Shown in pieces: positions 11,857 to 22,390 of a stretch of 64,000 nt of DNA; within the stretch, counting starts at the first letter, position 1, and each line of letters opens with the position of its first letter. The stretch is taken from assembly GCF_027887165.1 (NCBI RefSeq), contig NC_077231.1, forward strand, positions 191,036,834 through 191,100,833. Direction: 5' to 3'. Below the pieces are notes generated by a model. It saw only the letters and a program-made list of their open reading frames with translations, was not told the origin of the DNA and searched no databases. The stretch comes from Monodelphis domestica. Taxonomy: Eukaryota; Chordata; Mammalia; Didelphimorphia; Didelphidae. The position numbers were made by a program, and so were the translations under genes.

Positions 11857-11956
11857 GGCCTCAGACATTTACATTAGCTTTGTGATCCCTGGCAAGTCAC
11901 TGATTCCTATTTGCTTCAGTTTCCTCATCTGTAAAATGAGCTAGAGAAGAAAATAG
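11857..11956 (+). repeat. SINE, left piece of a split copy
   Basis: CCTCAGACATTTACATTAGC through CAGTTTCCTCATCTGTAAAA to GAGCTAGAGAAGAAAATAG is the core of the common tRNA-headed SINE. It stops at the start of an LTR, and its tail resumes at 14595. The four bases before the LTR are ATAG, against ATGG after it. Confidence 0.85.
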
Positions 11957-12565
11957 TGTGACAGAGGCTGGCACTAAAGAAAAAGTGCCAGACTGAAGAG
12001 TATGTGGAATTGATCACCTCGATGGGGGAGGGGCCCCAGGAGGGAATCTAGAGGAGAGAAGACTCTGGCTGGAGAACAGTAAGGGTCTCTCTGTCTTAAG
12101 ACACCAAAGAGAGAAGGTGGAAAAAAGACTTTTTCCTAAGGGTTACCCATTTTTCCTGCTGGTTACTGGAAATCTTTCCCCCCAACATTTCCCATTTGAA
12201 GGGGCTTCTGAAGAGAAACCTGAGCAGACTTTACCTCAGCTCCTGTTGCCCAGGGGTCAGTCAACCTGACTTTCTCTCAGGGGGCTCAGGCTGCCAAGGC
12301 CTGAGTTCCCCCCAAACCCGAGGAGGGAGGAAAAGGCTTTAGATAGAGACAAGGACCCCCTTTCCCCACTTTCCTTTTCCCATTCTTCCCTGCCCATTAT
12401 TCCTTTTGTATTATCTGATTGAGTTAACATTAAAGGTTATCTGTTCCCCAAGCTGAGTGTGAGTGCACAGGATCAAGGGGACTTTTTGGTCTCGAGTAGT
12501 GGAGGGGGGACAAGAATGACAAGAGTGAATTGGGGAGAGCAGCTTTAGCTAAGGAGGGAAGGCAG
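11957..12565 (+). mobile_element. Solo LTR (family A), left part
   Basis: Starts TGTGACAGAGGCTGGCACTA immediately after the split SINE and carries the blocks GAGAGAAGGTGGAAAAAAGA, CAGTCAACCTGACTTTCTCT and a probable polyadenylation signal in GTTAACATTAAAGGTTATC. The same family occurs at 15001-15650 and in reverse at 62545-63281. With its right part (14420-14594) the LTR is about 780 bp, ends in CA and is bounded by a 4-bp direct repeat with one difference, typical of class I elements. It is a fossil without internal genes. It lies directly upstream of the TRIM59 retrocopy, in the same orientation. Confidence 0.8.
12551..12565 (+). repeat. Target-site duplication, left copy, of TRIM59 retrocopy
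   Basis: AAGGAGGGAAGGCAG occurs here and again at 14405-14419, flanking the retrocopied TRIM59 sequence and its poly(A). In the undisturbed LTR copy at 15520 the sequence reads straight through this site, which proves the insertion. Confidence 0.93.
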
Positions 12566-14404
12566 GAGTGGAGAACTTGCTGACTGAACCGGAGACCCTG
12601 TTGGGGAGGCTCTTCTAACATCTCTTTGGACTGCCGCTATGGAAATGTATAATTTTGGGGAACAACTTAGATGCTCCATTTGTTATCACATATCTGAGGA
12701 TCATCAAGTCCTGCCATGCTCCCATAAACTTTGCAGAAATTGTCTGGAAAATGTTCTTCAGGCATCTGTGAACTTCTGCTGGCTGAGAGCCATGAGAATT
12801 CCACTGACATGCCCTAATTGCAGGTGTACAGTTGAAATCCCTCCCCCTGGCATTGAATCTTTGCCCGTCAACATTGACCTGAGGGCTATTATTGAAAAAT
12901 ACAAGCAGGAAGAGCACCCAGATGACATCACGTGCCCTGAGCACTCCAGCCAGCCACTCAACATCTACTGCCTGCAGGACCACCAGCCGGTGTGTGGCCA
13001 CTGCCTTACCATTGGCCAGCACCAAGGACACCCCATGGAAGACCTTCACAGTGCCTACAAGAAAGAAAAGGAGGAGCCCCCCAAACTCTTCAAGCATTTG
13101 ATTGACATGACACTGATAGTCACTGGGAAGATTTCTGGTTGATCTTTGAGAAGTTAGAGGAGCAGAAATCCCACGTGGAACAAGTTGTCCAAAGTGATAA
13201 AGAAACCATCCTCCTCTATTTTAAGGAGCTTAATGATATCTTGGATCTGAAGAAAAATGCTTTACTATATGCCTTGGATGATGTTGGGAAGGCGATTGAT
13301 GAAGAATACACTCCACAAACTGATAGAATGAAAGAAATACGAGAAGAGCATATCTAATTACAGTCATTCACTGCCTTTTTGGGAGACGAGGAGTCTCCAC
13401 TTAAGTTCCTGGAAAAATTCCATAGTGTTTGTCAGCAGGTGCAGGCACTGAAACAAAGAAAGCTGCCCAGTGTTCAGCTTCTTGAGATTTGTCCCCCTGT
13501 AGGAAGAGTGGGCCAGAACTGAAATCAGTCAAATAAAAATCTTGTGACTAAAATAAAACTCTCCCCCCAAAGGATGGAGAAGAAGGGGCAGTTTGCAAAA
13601 ATTTTCTGCATTTTTATATTGACAATTATTTATCAGTTATTAGAAATGAGTTATTTCAGGGATGTTGCTGTTCATATTTAACATGCTACCCATTTTACAC
13701 AATGAGAGTTCAGGACATTTCTCTGAAGATTCTCAATCTCTGAATCATTCTTTTTTCAACATTATAATTAAGGAATCTGTATGCCTTGCTCACCATAAGC
13801 TGAAGGGATTCCCATGGGATAATGATTCCCTTTCTTCTTTTATTATTTTTACTTTAAATTACTTGATATATGAAGACACATATGATCAAGCAGTTGTTTT
13901 TCTTCTGTGTTTCTGCCCCCACAATTCTTTCTCTGAATGTGGAGAGAATCTTCCTCTCAAATACCTCAGAATTGGCCTGGATCATTATAGTGCTCCTGGT
14001 GGAAAAGTCCATTACATTCAATTGTGCCACAGTGTATCTGTCTCTGTGTACAGTGTTCTCCTTTGCTCTGTATCAGTTCCTGGAGGGCCTTTCAGTTCAC
14101 ATGATTTCCTGTTTATGAGAATTTGGATCTGAATTTTAACTCTGCCTTCCTCTCTCTAGTCAGTTCTTAATTAGATCTGGGAAGCAAAGGGTGAACCCAT
14201 GCTGGGGCTACCCATAATGGCGGAAGGCTTAATGTGCCATGTTTCAGTAGGGCTGATGGGCCTAAAAACAAAGACCAAGGAGAAGCAGAATGCTTGGATT
14301 GGTGGAAGTTAATCAAAGTTGAGGGAGTTTCCTAAAAATTATTTTGAATTGAAATTTATTTTTCCTTTTTGGCCAGTAAATGTTTAATGCTTTATAAAAA
14401 AAAA
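12566..14404 (+). pseudogene. TRIM59: TRIM59 retrocopy with open RING/B-box frame
   Basis: This is a processed copy of TRIM59, a membrane-anchored RING E3 ubiquitin ligase. ATG at 12639 opens a 167-residue frame. The RING is complete (C12, C15, C27, H29, C32, C35, C58, C61) and the B-box ligands C99, H102, C111, C119, C122, H128 and H131 are present. Diagnostic peptides are LPCSHKLCRNCLENVLQAS and CGHCLTIGQHQGHP. The frame is lost near 13110-13120. Coiled-coil homology then continues in another frame (EKLEEQKSHVEQVVQSDKE, YFKELNDILDLKK, EEYTPQTDRMKEIREEH), with a stop at 13355, ESPLKFLEKF beyond it, and another shift near 13500 before EEWARTEISQIK. Weak homology to the membrane-proximal tail runs to about 13800. 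A 3' UTR, including an antisense LINE-1 piece, ends in poly(A) at about 14394-14406. It has no introns and lies in the same orientation as the surrounding LTR. Most likely a pseudogene; a truncated RING/B-box product cannot be excluded. Confidence 0.93.
13880..14112 (-). mobile_element. LINE-1 3' fragment inside the TRIM59 3' UTR
   Basis: TTTTCTTCTGTGTTTCTGCC, GAAAAGTCCATTACATTCAA and TCTGTGTACAGTGTTCTCCT match the antisense of the LINE-1 ORF2 end and 3' UTR seen at 56.2-56.4 kb and 10.0-10.2 kb. It has no poly(A) or duplication of its own here. It was therefore either already in the parental TRIM59 3' UTR or inserted later and lost its ends. Confidence 0.75.
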
Positions 14405-14419
14405 AAGGAGGGAAGGCAG
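14405..14419 (+). repeat. Target-site duplication, right copy, of TRIM59 retrocopy
   Basis: Identical over 15 bases to 12551-12565 and directly after the poly(A) tract. Confidence 0.93.
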
Positions 14420-14594
14420 AAGGGGGAAAATCTTCAAACCCCCTCTCCTCTTTCTGAGCCAACCCGCTACATCTGCTGTCTCCTCTGAACCCTGCTTTGA
14501 TAAGGGGGTTCTTATCTTTTTCCCCCTCTCCATACTGAAAGTCCAAGCTTCCCATCGGGGCACAAAACTTCTCTCTTTATCTTTTTTTAAGACA
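14420..14594 (+). mobile_element. Solo LTR (family A), right part
   Basis: AAGGGGGAAAATCTTCAAAC then CCCTCTCCTCTTTCTGAGCC matches the LTR copy at 15530-15600. It ends ...TTAAGACA followed by ATGG, where the SINE tail resumes. Confidence 0.8.
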
Positions 14595-14695
14595 ATGGCA
14601 AACCATTCTGGTATCTTTGCCAAAAAAATGCAACCCAAAAAGGGTCATATAGAGTAGGATCCAACTGAAAACAACTAAACAACAAAACACCAGCT
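14595..14695 (+). repeat. SINE, right piece of a split copy
   Basis: ATGGCAAACCATTCTGGTAT, CTTTGCC and AAAAAGGGTCATATAGAGTA continue the SINE interrupted at 11956, ending in CAACTGAAAACAACTAAACA, the RTE-type tail. Confidence 0.85.
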
Positions 14696-15000
14696 CATAG
14701 CTTAGACACCAGGAGTAAAACTCCACTTTTCCTAGTGATGTTGATGCCCCCAAAGCAGACTCTCTTGTCTAGGAGTATCAAGGGATTGATACTTCCCACC
14801 TATTCTCTTGTTCCTCTTACTTCCTTGGAGTTCGAGTTACTCCCCATGTGTTTCTACTTCTGTCTTTGAGTCATTATTATTCTCCCATTTCCTTAGCCTC
14901 CTCTCCCCACCTCAGGTTATTCCCACAGATATATGTTATAGTACTCCCATGGGGAGTTGCTATACCTCCCATCTGAATGCTATACTCTCTCAGTCCTGAG
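14696..15000. other. Unassigned DNA between LTR copies
   Basis: Pyrimidine-rich with no recognised repeat. It shows no retroviral gene, so the two LTRs around it are probably not the ends of one provirus. Confidence 0.5.
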
Positions 15001-15650
15001 AAGTCAAAGAGAGAAGGTGGAAAAAGACTTTCTCCTGAGGGTTACCCACCTTTCCTGCTGGTGACTGGAAATCTTTCCCCCCAACATTTCCCAATTGAAA
15101 AGACTATTGAAGAGGAAACCTGAGAAAGACATTTTAAATCTCTATCTAACTTTACTTCAGCTCCTATTGCCCTGAGTCTGAACTGTGGCCAAGGGGCCAA
15201 AGCCAAGGTGAGTCAACCTAACTTTCTCTCCTGGGGCTCAGGCTGTCAAGGCCTGAGTTCCCCCCAAACTTGAATAGGGAGGAGAAAGGGTTTCATTAGA
15301 GACAGGGACCCCCTTTCCCCATTTCCCTTTCCCATTCTTTCCCTGCTTGTTATTTTTTGTTAACCCCTGATTGAGTTGACATTAAAATAGTTATCTGTTC
15401 CCCATGCTGTGAATCAAATGTGAATAAATAGATCAAGGGGAGACCCTTTGGTCTAAAGTAGTGGAGGGGGGAACAAGAGGGATGAGTGAATCTGTGTGAG
15501 CAGGCTTAGCTAAGGAGGGAAGGCAGAAGGGGGAAAATCTTCAAACCCCCTCTTCTCTCTATGAGCCAACCCTACATATCAGCTATCTTCCCTGAACCCC
15601 ATTTTGAGAGTGGGGGGGTCTTCATTCTTCTCTTCTTTCTCTATTCTGAA
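15001..15650 (+). mobile_element. LTR (family A), second copy, 5'-truncated
   Basis: Begins at TCAAAGAGAGAAGGTGGAAA and matches the 12.1-kb LTR through CAGTCAACC-like, GGCTCAGGCTG and TTGAGTTGACATTAAAATAG blocks and on through GGAGGGAAGGCAGAAGGGGG. It lacks the first 130 or so bases. It preserves the uninterrupted site into which TRIM59 inserted in the other copy. Confidence 0.75.
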
Positions 15651-15985
15651 ATATCTCAGTTATAAATTAGCCTCCCCTCGAATATAATAGTTAAGATGTA
15701 ATTTGTCTTTTGCAAAGTGCAATTGTTAATTTCTTTTAAAAGAAAACTAGCCTTTATTGTGCTAAAAGTACCCAAACGTAATGGCTTAAACACTCTGTGT
15801 CCAATGTTTTTCCAGCCAAGGCTCCCTATCCTCTGCTTCTCAACCCAGGTTGATATTCCCTCAGGTTTTTGAGAGCTGGCATTCATACTTCCCAGAAAGG
15901 AAGGTCTTGCTGGACTGTGGCCTCCTTGGCATATATTATTTTATCAGTATTATATATATTTATTTTACATGATAAATTATTTGCA
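15651..15985. other. Unassigned intergenic DNA
   Basis: No repeat or gene recognised. Confidence 0.5.
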
Positions 15986-16140
15986 TAGTATCATAGATAT
16001 AGAGCTAGAAGGAGCTATAGAGAGCCTCAAGTATAAACTCCAGAAAACTTAGGCAACAAAGAAGTTAAATGACTTCCTCAGAGTCATCTAAATAAATATT
16101 TGAGATAGGATTTGAATTCAGGTCTTCTTGTCTGAGTCTT
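15986..16140 (+). repeat. MIR-like SINE fragment
   Basis: TCATAGATATAGAGCTAGAA then AAATGACTTCCTCAGAGTCA and GATTTGAATTCAGGTCTTC follow an ancient CORE-SINE layout; diverged. Confidence 0.55.
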
Positions 16141-16325
16141 TTTTAAAACCCTAACCTTCTGTCTTAGAATCAGTTATCAGTTCCAAGACAGAAGAGCAAG
16201 AAGGGCTAGGCAACTGGGGTTGTGATTTGCTGAGAGTCACACAGCTAGGAAGTATCTAAGGCCAGATTTGCACCTAGAACCTCCCATCTCTATCCATTAA
16301 ATCACCCAATTGCCCTCTGACTGAG
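16141..16325 (-). repeat. tRNA-headed SINE with AAGGTTAGGG-type tail
   Basis: Reverse strand: TTTAATGGATAGAGATGGGA head, CCTAGCTGTGTGACTCTCAG core, TTGCCTAGCCCTTCTTGCTC and the tail CAGAAGGTTAGGGTTTTAAA. This is a different subfamily from the RTE-tailed copies and matches the one at 31878-32075. Confidence 0.75.
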
Positions 16326-16984
16326 TCTCAAGCTCTGTGTTCTATACTATCTATATACCTAGCATATAGTATTTTGTTTGTTGTTCCCACTTTTTGTCCT
16401 TAAAAGTTCTTAGGGACAATGTGTTAGGCCTACAGACAGGGATGCTAGAGATAGCTTTAACAGAGCCAGTGAAAAACTTTTCAGTGTTAGTAAGTATTTA
16501 GCCATAGAAATCATCAATTGCTACACATCAGGCTTTTATTTATTGTTTTGTTGAGTATTTCAATTTAGGAAACCATTATTGTAGATTGTATTTTTCCCCA
16601 TATCCTATTCTAAAAAAAATTCACAATGTCAGGCCTGCTTCTCCATGTTCCTATCAGCATTTAATTTGATCAACTGAACCCATCTGATTCTTAGTGAACA
16701 TACATTACCAGGGCCATATTTAGTTAAATTGGTCCTTGGGCAACAGGAACAATCTGTTGCCAAGACCATACTCTTTCCAAAACCAAGTCCAAAATCAGGT
16801 TGGTCATACACAGTGGAATTATTGTTCTAATGCCACAACCCTTCAGGAATGCAGGATTACCTCCATGGTATGATAAATGTTAAAGACTTTTGCAAAATAT
16901 TTATGCTCTCTAAGCCATTGTTGTCCCATTAGAAACTATGTTTGGATTATGTGTATGCTCAGGCTTAAGATATTCTATTAGCCT
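16326..16984. other. Unassigned intergenic DNA
   Basis: No repeat or gene recognised; the 60-residue minus-strand frame near 16629-16811 has no recognised family. Confidence 0.5.
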
Positions 16985-19305
16985 CTTGTAAGTGTGTGTG
17001 GACTCTCCAAATATCTATCACATTTAATTTGCCTAAGGTTCTATTAATCTACTTAATATCATTCTCATTTATTTTTTGGTTAGATTAATTTGATTCTGAG
17101 AGGGGAAAATTAAAGTCCTCCACTATTATTATTTTGTTATCTATTTTCATGTGTATCTCATTTAGTTTTTCCTTTAAAAATCTGGATGCTATATTTCTTG
17201 GTAGAGACAGGGCCAATGCTGATAATGCTTCATTATCATAGTAACCCCAACATACTATATTTACCCTGTCGATCTTTGGGGTTACTTATATTTAATCTTT
17301 TCATTATCTCTATATGTTTCTTCTATATCAAATTTTCTGCTGAGCTCTGGATTTCCCACTGGAGTAGTTGAAACTCCTTTAATATGTTAAATATCCACTT
17401 TTTACCTTTAATAATTATGTTCTCCTTTGTTAGATATATTATTCTTGGTTGTAAGCCCACTTCTTTTGCTCTATGAAATGCTGTGTTCAACGTCCTACAT
17501 TCATTTAATGCTGTGTCTACTAAGTCTTCTGTTATTCTGACTATAGTTTCACAGTATTTGAATTGCCCCCCTCCTTGTTGTTTATAGTATTTTCTTCTTA
17601 ATCTGGGAGATATGGAACTTGGCAATGATGTTCATGTGCATTTTCATCTTGGGTCTCTTTAAAGTGATGATCAGTGGATTCTTTCAATTTCCATTTTTTG
17701 CCCTCTGATTCTAGAATTTCTGGGCAGTTTTCCTTGATGATTTCTTGAATTATGGTATCTAACCCTTTTTTGCTATCATAATGTTCTGGGAGTCCAACTA
17801 TTCTTATATCATCTTTTCTTAATCTGTTTTCAAGGTTAGTTGTTTTTATGATAAGATGTTTTCATATTCGCCTCTATTTTTTCATTCTTTTGACTTTGCT
17901 TTATTATTTCTTATTCTCTTAGGAAATTCTTAACTTCCTCTTATCCAATTTTGAGTTCTTAACACATAATTTTCTTTTCTGATATTCTGGATTTTTTTTT
18001 CTATTTAAGTGATATTTCTTTCATAATTTTCCTGACTTGCATGGCTTTTATTTCCCCCCTAATTTTCCCTTAATTCCCTTCATTTGGTTTTTGAGGTCTT
18101 TTTTAAGCTCTTCTACAAGATTTTTTTTGAGCTTGTGGCCATTCATTGAATTTCTTTGCTATTTTTGAAGTAGGTGTTTTTACTTCACTGTCCTGAGTTT
18201 GAGCAGAGATCTTCTCTTACTCCATAATAACTATTAATAATTGAATTCTTCCTCCTTTGCTTGCTCATTTTATTTCATTTTAATTTTAGCAGCCAGGACA
18301 ATGGATTTAAATATTGACTTTTTACTGAAATCCCAGGGTTCCAAGTATGTTACCTCAGATTTCAGGATTTTTGTGTGTTTGTTTCTTCCTGAGTCCTATT
18401 TAGTTATTCCAGTTTTTATAACCCATTTTGGTTTCTTGTTCAGTTCTTGATTGATATCAGGTGCTCTAATCAGATGGCCAGTTCTGCCATTGCAACTGAA
18501 AGCTGCCAGTCTACCTCTTGCCTCTGGCAGCAGGTAGGCACTCCACTCTTCTGGGAGTAACCACTGATGATGGGGCTCCAGTTCCTCAGTAAACACACTC
18601 ACCAGTGTGTCCTCCTTTCTCACTCCTCTGCTCCTATGGCCACAGTCAGAGATACAGCAGGTGTTTATTCTGTCTTTCTTGGGTTTTCAAAGTCCCTCCT
18701 TCATTAGCAATGAGTCTTGAGACTCTGTGTAAAGGACCTGGCACAGTGGCTCCATGGCATCTACTTCTTCATTCCCCAGTTTGGGGCCAGTGTGGGTCTC
18801 CTCCAGGGCTCAGCACACAAGGTGAGGTTGTTGCTGATTGTTGGCTCCACTATTTTCTTTGTTTCTGCTCCAAAGGGCCTGTAGCAGTGGGACTGGGACC
18901 AGGAAAGTTAAGAAATATTTCTTCCTAGCTGTCCTAGCCAGTGTAGGTGAACATTTTAGAAATCCTGTGCCCAAACTGCTCCTTCAAGTTGTCTGTGAGT
19001 TCCCCCATCCCCTACCCCCATTACCTCAGACAATGGAGAGAGGAAGTGCTCCTATTCAGCTGCTGGACAAGTGAAAAATGTCCTCAGGTGCTGCAGAGAG
19101 GGGAAACAGAGCAGCCCTCTCTGGCATGTAGAGGTACAGGTGCCACATCTTTGCCAACATGGTGATCTAGGTTGTTCAGTTTCACTCTTATCTCCTATCT
19201 ATTTTTACCAAACAACTTTTAGCAATGATTGTGTGGAATTGTTTTTTGTTGTTTGTGGAGACTATTAGGAGAGTAAGGAAGCTTCATGTCCTTCTCTAAC
19301 GTTTT
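16985..19305 (-). mobile_element. Old LINE-1, 5' half (5' UTR, ORF1, start of ORF2)
   Basis: On the minus strand the ORF1 C-terminal domain is readable (HRAKEVGLQPRIIYL, KGKKWIFNILKEFQ) in a 100-residue frame at 17323-17625, with the coiled-coil region upstream to about 18200. The ORF2 endonuclease region is recognisable at 17080-17260 (ATTAAAGTCCTCCACTATTA, compare 59695). GC-richer sequence from 18280 to 19305 fits a 5' UTR. The reverse transcriptase and 3' end are missing, the reverse of the usual 5' truncation, so a later deletion is likely. Frames are broken and no activity is expected. Confidence 0.7.
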
Positions 19306-20005
19306 CCCACAATGTATCTCCAAGATTACATTTAAACATGTATAAATACACCCTACTCCCCTCCAGCCTCTTTGTTAAGCATATACCAGCACATTACTGT
19401 CTGAATATATCACAAAACTCATAGTGTAGTTTAGATTTTGCAATATAACAAATAAGAGTTTGTAAGTGTTCAGAATTAGTGATGGCAGGATCATGAGGAG
19501 CATGCTTCTCTTTCCCAAAACAACTAGATGATGTATAGCACTTCAATGATGCATACTCTTTTTTTTTTCCCATTTTTTGTCATTGTTGAAAAATCTAGAG
19601 GAAAATATTTTCCTGAAACCTAAATGAGAAAACTAAATTACAATACTATAAAATCACAATTGTTTTCCAAATTAACTTAAAGATTACCACAAACAATTGC
19701 CATATTTTAAATGATGCACATTCTTTAATTCAAGTTAGCATAATCTTGTAGCCCTTCTATCTTCAACTGGGTCGATCAAGCAAAATTAGATATATATCAA
19801 ATACTATGAAAATAAATGATTTTTACAAAAAATTTCTCATTATAACAAAAATATTTCTGAGTCTAAACTGCTGGCCCACCCCTTTCCTGATGCCCCCAGT
19901 TATCATATTGTGATGAAGATGCTGCCCTTGGATTCCTGGGAAGGATTATTTGCATCAACTTGTGCAGGTGATATCTCTCCTCTCTCCCATCTTCCCAAAA
20001 TAATG
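19306..20005. other. Unassigned AT-rich intergenic DNA
   Basis: No repeat or gene recognised. Confidence 0.5.
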
Positions 20006-20105
20006 TGTACTCCTTGAGACCAGGGGCTGTTTCTTTTTTGTTTTTGAATTTCCAGTGCCTAGAAAAGTCCCTTGCACATAGAAGTTTTAATATTTAATTG
20101 AATTA
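20006..20105 (+). mobile_element. LINE-2 3' end fragment
   Basis: TACTCCTTGAGACCAGGGGC then AATTTCCAGTGCCTAGAAAA and CACATAGAAGTTTTAATA match the conserved L2 3' end. Confidence 0.65.
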
Positions 20106-20259
20106 TTTAGGCAGCATATTCCAATGTCAATATGACAAAAGGTGTTAATATGACATTCTATGAGTAAAACAAAAGAATTTGGTTAATAATAATGATAGCT
20201 TATGAGACTATTAGCAATTTACCTCTATATCACTTTTTAAAAAAAAATAGTATCTATGT

Positions 20260-20522
20260 TAACACAGGAGCAGCTAGGTGGCACAGTGGATAGAGTGCTG
20301 CTGGGCATAGAGTCTGGAAGACTCATCTTCTTGAGTTCAAATCCAGTCTCACATACTATCTGTGTGCCTGAGCAAGTCACTTAACCCTGTTCGCCTCAGT
20401 TTCTCCATCTATAAAATGAGCTAGGGATGGAAATGGCAAACCACTCCAATATTTCTGTCAAGAAAACTCCAAATGGGATCATGAAAAGTCAAATATGGCT
20501 GAAACAACTGAACAGCAAAAAT
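20260..20522 (+). repeat. tRNA-headed SINE with RTE-type tail, near full length
   Basis: GCAGCTAGGTGGCACAGTGG head, TTGAGTTCAAATCCAGTCTC, CTCAGTTTCTCCATCTATAA core, GGAAATGGCAAACCACTCCA and an AAAAGTCAAATATGGCTGAA tail. A good reference copy for the family in this window. Confidence 0.92.
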
Positions 20523-22385
20523 ATTACCACAATGAGGATCACAGGGCAATGAAGCTATGCAGGTTGGAGGCCCACATCAACTGCCCATAACTTTAAGCAG
20601 GGCTCTAGTCTTCCTTCTATCCTGGGCTCGCCTTAAAAAAATCAGTAAACAAAAAGACTAAGGAGAAAAAAGAATTTCTATTGCATTTAATCATCCATTA
20701 AGAAAGAAGAGTCACATAAATCGCTCTCTTTTTAACTGATCCCAAATCAGTTATATTTTTGAGTCAGAAACCCTCCAAGCCAATCATACCCATAGCTACT
20801 ACTCTCCCAGCAAGAAGCTGGGGAATCTAAGTAGGGGTTGGACTAGCTTTGATGCTTCAGATCTAGGTGAGGATGGTGTAAAGATGCAACATGGGATGAA
20901 AGCTTATTAGACTTAAAGAAATGTCATGTTTATTTTTGTGCCTGAAACTTTTCTTTTGTTATCTTGGACAATGAGAACAACCTCTACTGTTTCTCTCTGA
21001 GAACAGGAGCTGTGCCCTCTGGGCTAAGCTAGACCTTAGTCAGGGAACCTTGAAGTATTCATTACCAGGGCCATAGATAGTATCAGAGATTGACAGCCTT
21101 GCCACATCTTCCCACTTGTCTGAAAACTCCAGGTGTCAAGACTTCCCCAGGGACTTCAAAATGTGATCAAGACAGCCAAGATTCTGTCTGCATGTTTCTG
21201 TTCTTTGGGGAGAACATCACAGAACAGACAAGACTCAAGAACTAGGAACTCCCAACTCAGGAAACCCTGGGGACAAAGGTATTCCTGGGTAGGGAGGGGG
21301 GGCGGTCTGTCCCTTTGACTTCCACCTCCAGCATCATCAATGATTTGATCTCTTGGCTCAGTCTGGTGATCCTGGATAACTTTGCCTTCATTCTGGTTTG
21401 TGTTCCCTTCTGCTGTGTATCTCTGGGGGAAATCTCATATACCATGCCAGGCTCTAAGTTCCCTGAGGAATTAGTCATAGATAAAACACTGAGAGTTTGT
21501 CACCGTTGAATATGTGTTACAAGGTCAACAACAACTATAATGTGGAAAGCACTCTTTGAGGCATTTCAGCTTTTTCTCACAGATCCCTGGGTCAAAGGTT
21601 GTCTGGATCCTATTCGCTAAATTATATGATTCTCATTATTCTCATTTGTTGCATTTTCGTGGACAGAGATCTCGGGTTCAGTGACTTCACTAATGGCTCT
21701 TTTAGTATGAGGATGTTTGGCACTGGTTATTTGGGTAATAAATCATATTACAATCAGACATATGGTAAACCACATTTCTAAACAGCCATTAGCTAAGGAA
21801 TAGAGTCACATCCTCTCTCTACAAAGTAAAACTATCTCTGAAATGATGAATAATAAACTTGCTTGTATGATAAGCAATGATTATGGTATGTCGATAGCTA
21901 CCACAGTAGAATCTGGTTTGAAATGTTGTATCTTGTAAAATAGGACCTCTTGAAAAGTTTCCTCCTAGCAGATGATCTTAAATATACTTTTAGTGGACTC
22001 TTTTAAGGGAATGATCTCAAAGTGGAGCATCACCGGTATATCTGGGAGGAACCTCCTCTCCCCCCCTCCCCCCCACGACTTCTTAGCCTTGGTGAAAACA
22101 TGTTTTATGCTTTTCATTATTCTGAAGCAAATGGGAAAATATGATTATCCCCCAGACACCTGTATAATACACAGCAGTCAAAACGAATGGGTCTAACATG
22201 AAGTCATCTTAAAACATTTCTCTCCACACCCTTTTTTTATAAACAAAGGAGCCAGTAGAAGATACAAATGGTAACAGGCACTGTGCTGGAGGAGAGAAGT
22301 ATGGACTGTACTTTCTTAAAGCATAATTGTTGCCAGGTCACTAACCTCGGGCCTTAAAGTGTAGAAAATCTTTAGAATAAGCAGA
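20523..22385. other. Unassigned intergenic DNA, largest single-copy-looking block
   Basis: No repeat family or conserved exon was recognised on either strand. The frame at 21315-21509 starts hydrophobic (INDLISWLSLVILDNFAF) and could be a trace of a membrane protein, but nothing ties it to a family. There is a C-rich tract near 22056-22077. Confidence 0.45.
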
Positions 22386-22390
22386 AAAGG

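Noticed and set aside
18605-19268. Overlapping plus-strand frames of 65-107 residues
   Set aside because: They lie in GC-richer antisense LINE-1 5' UTR sequence and have no family signature.
20260-20340. tRNA-like head with an internal promoter box
   Set aside because: It is the head of a SINE; cloverleaf pairing and 3' context of a real tRNA gene are absent.
21315-21509. Possible envelope transmembrane fragment
   Set aside because: Only general hydrophobicity supports it; no neighbouring LTR or retroviral motif was found.
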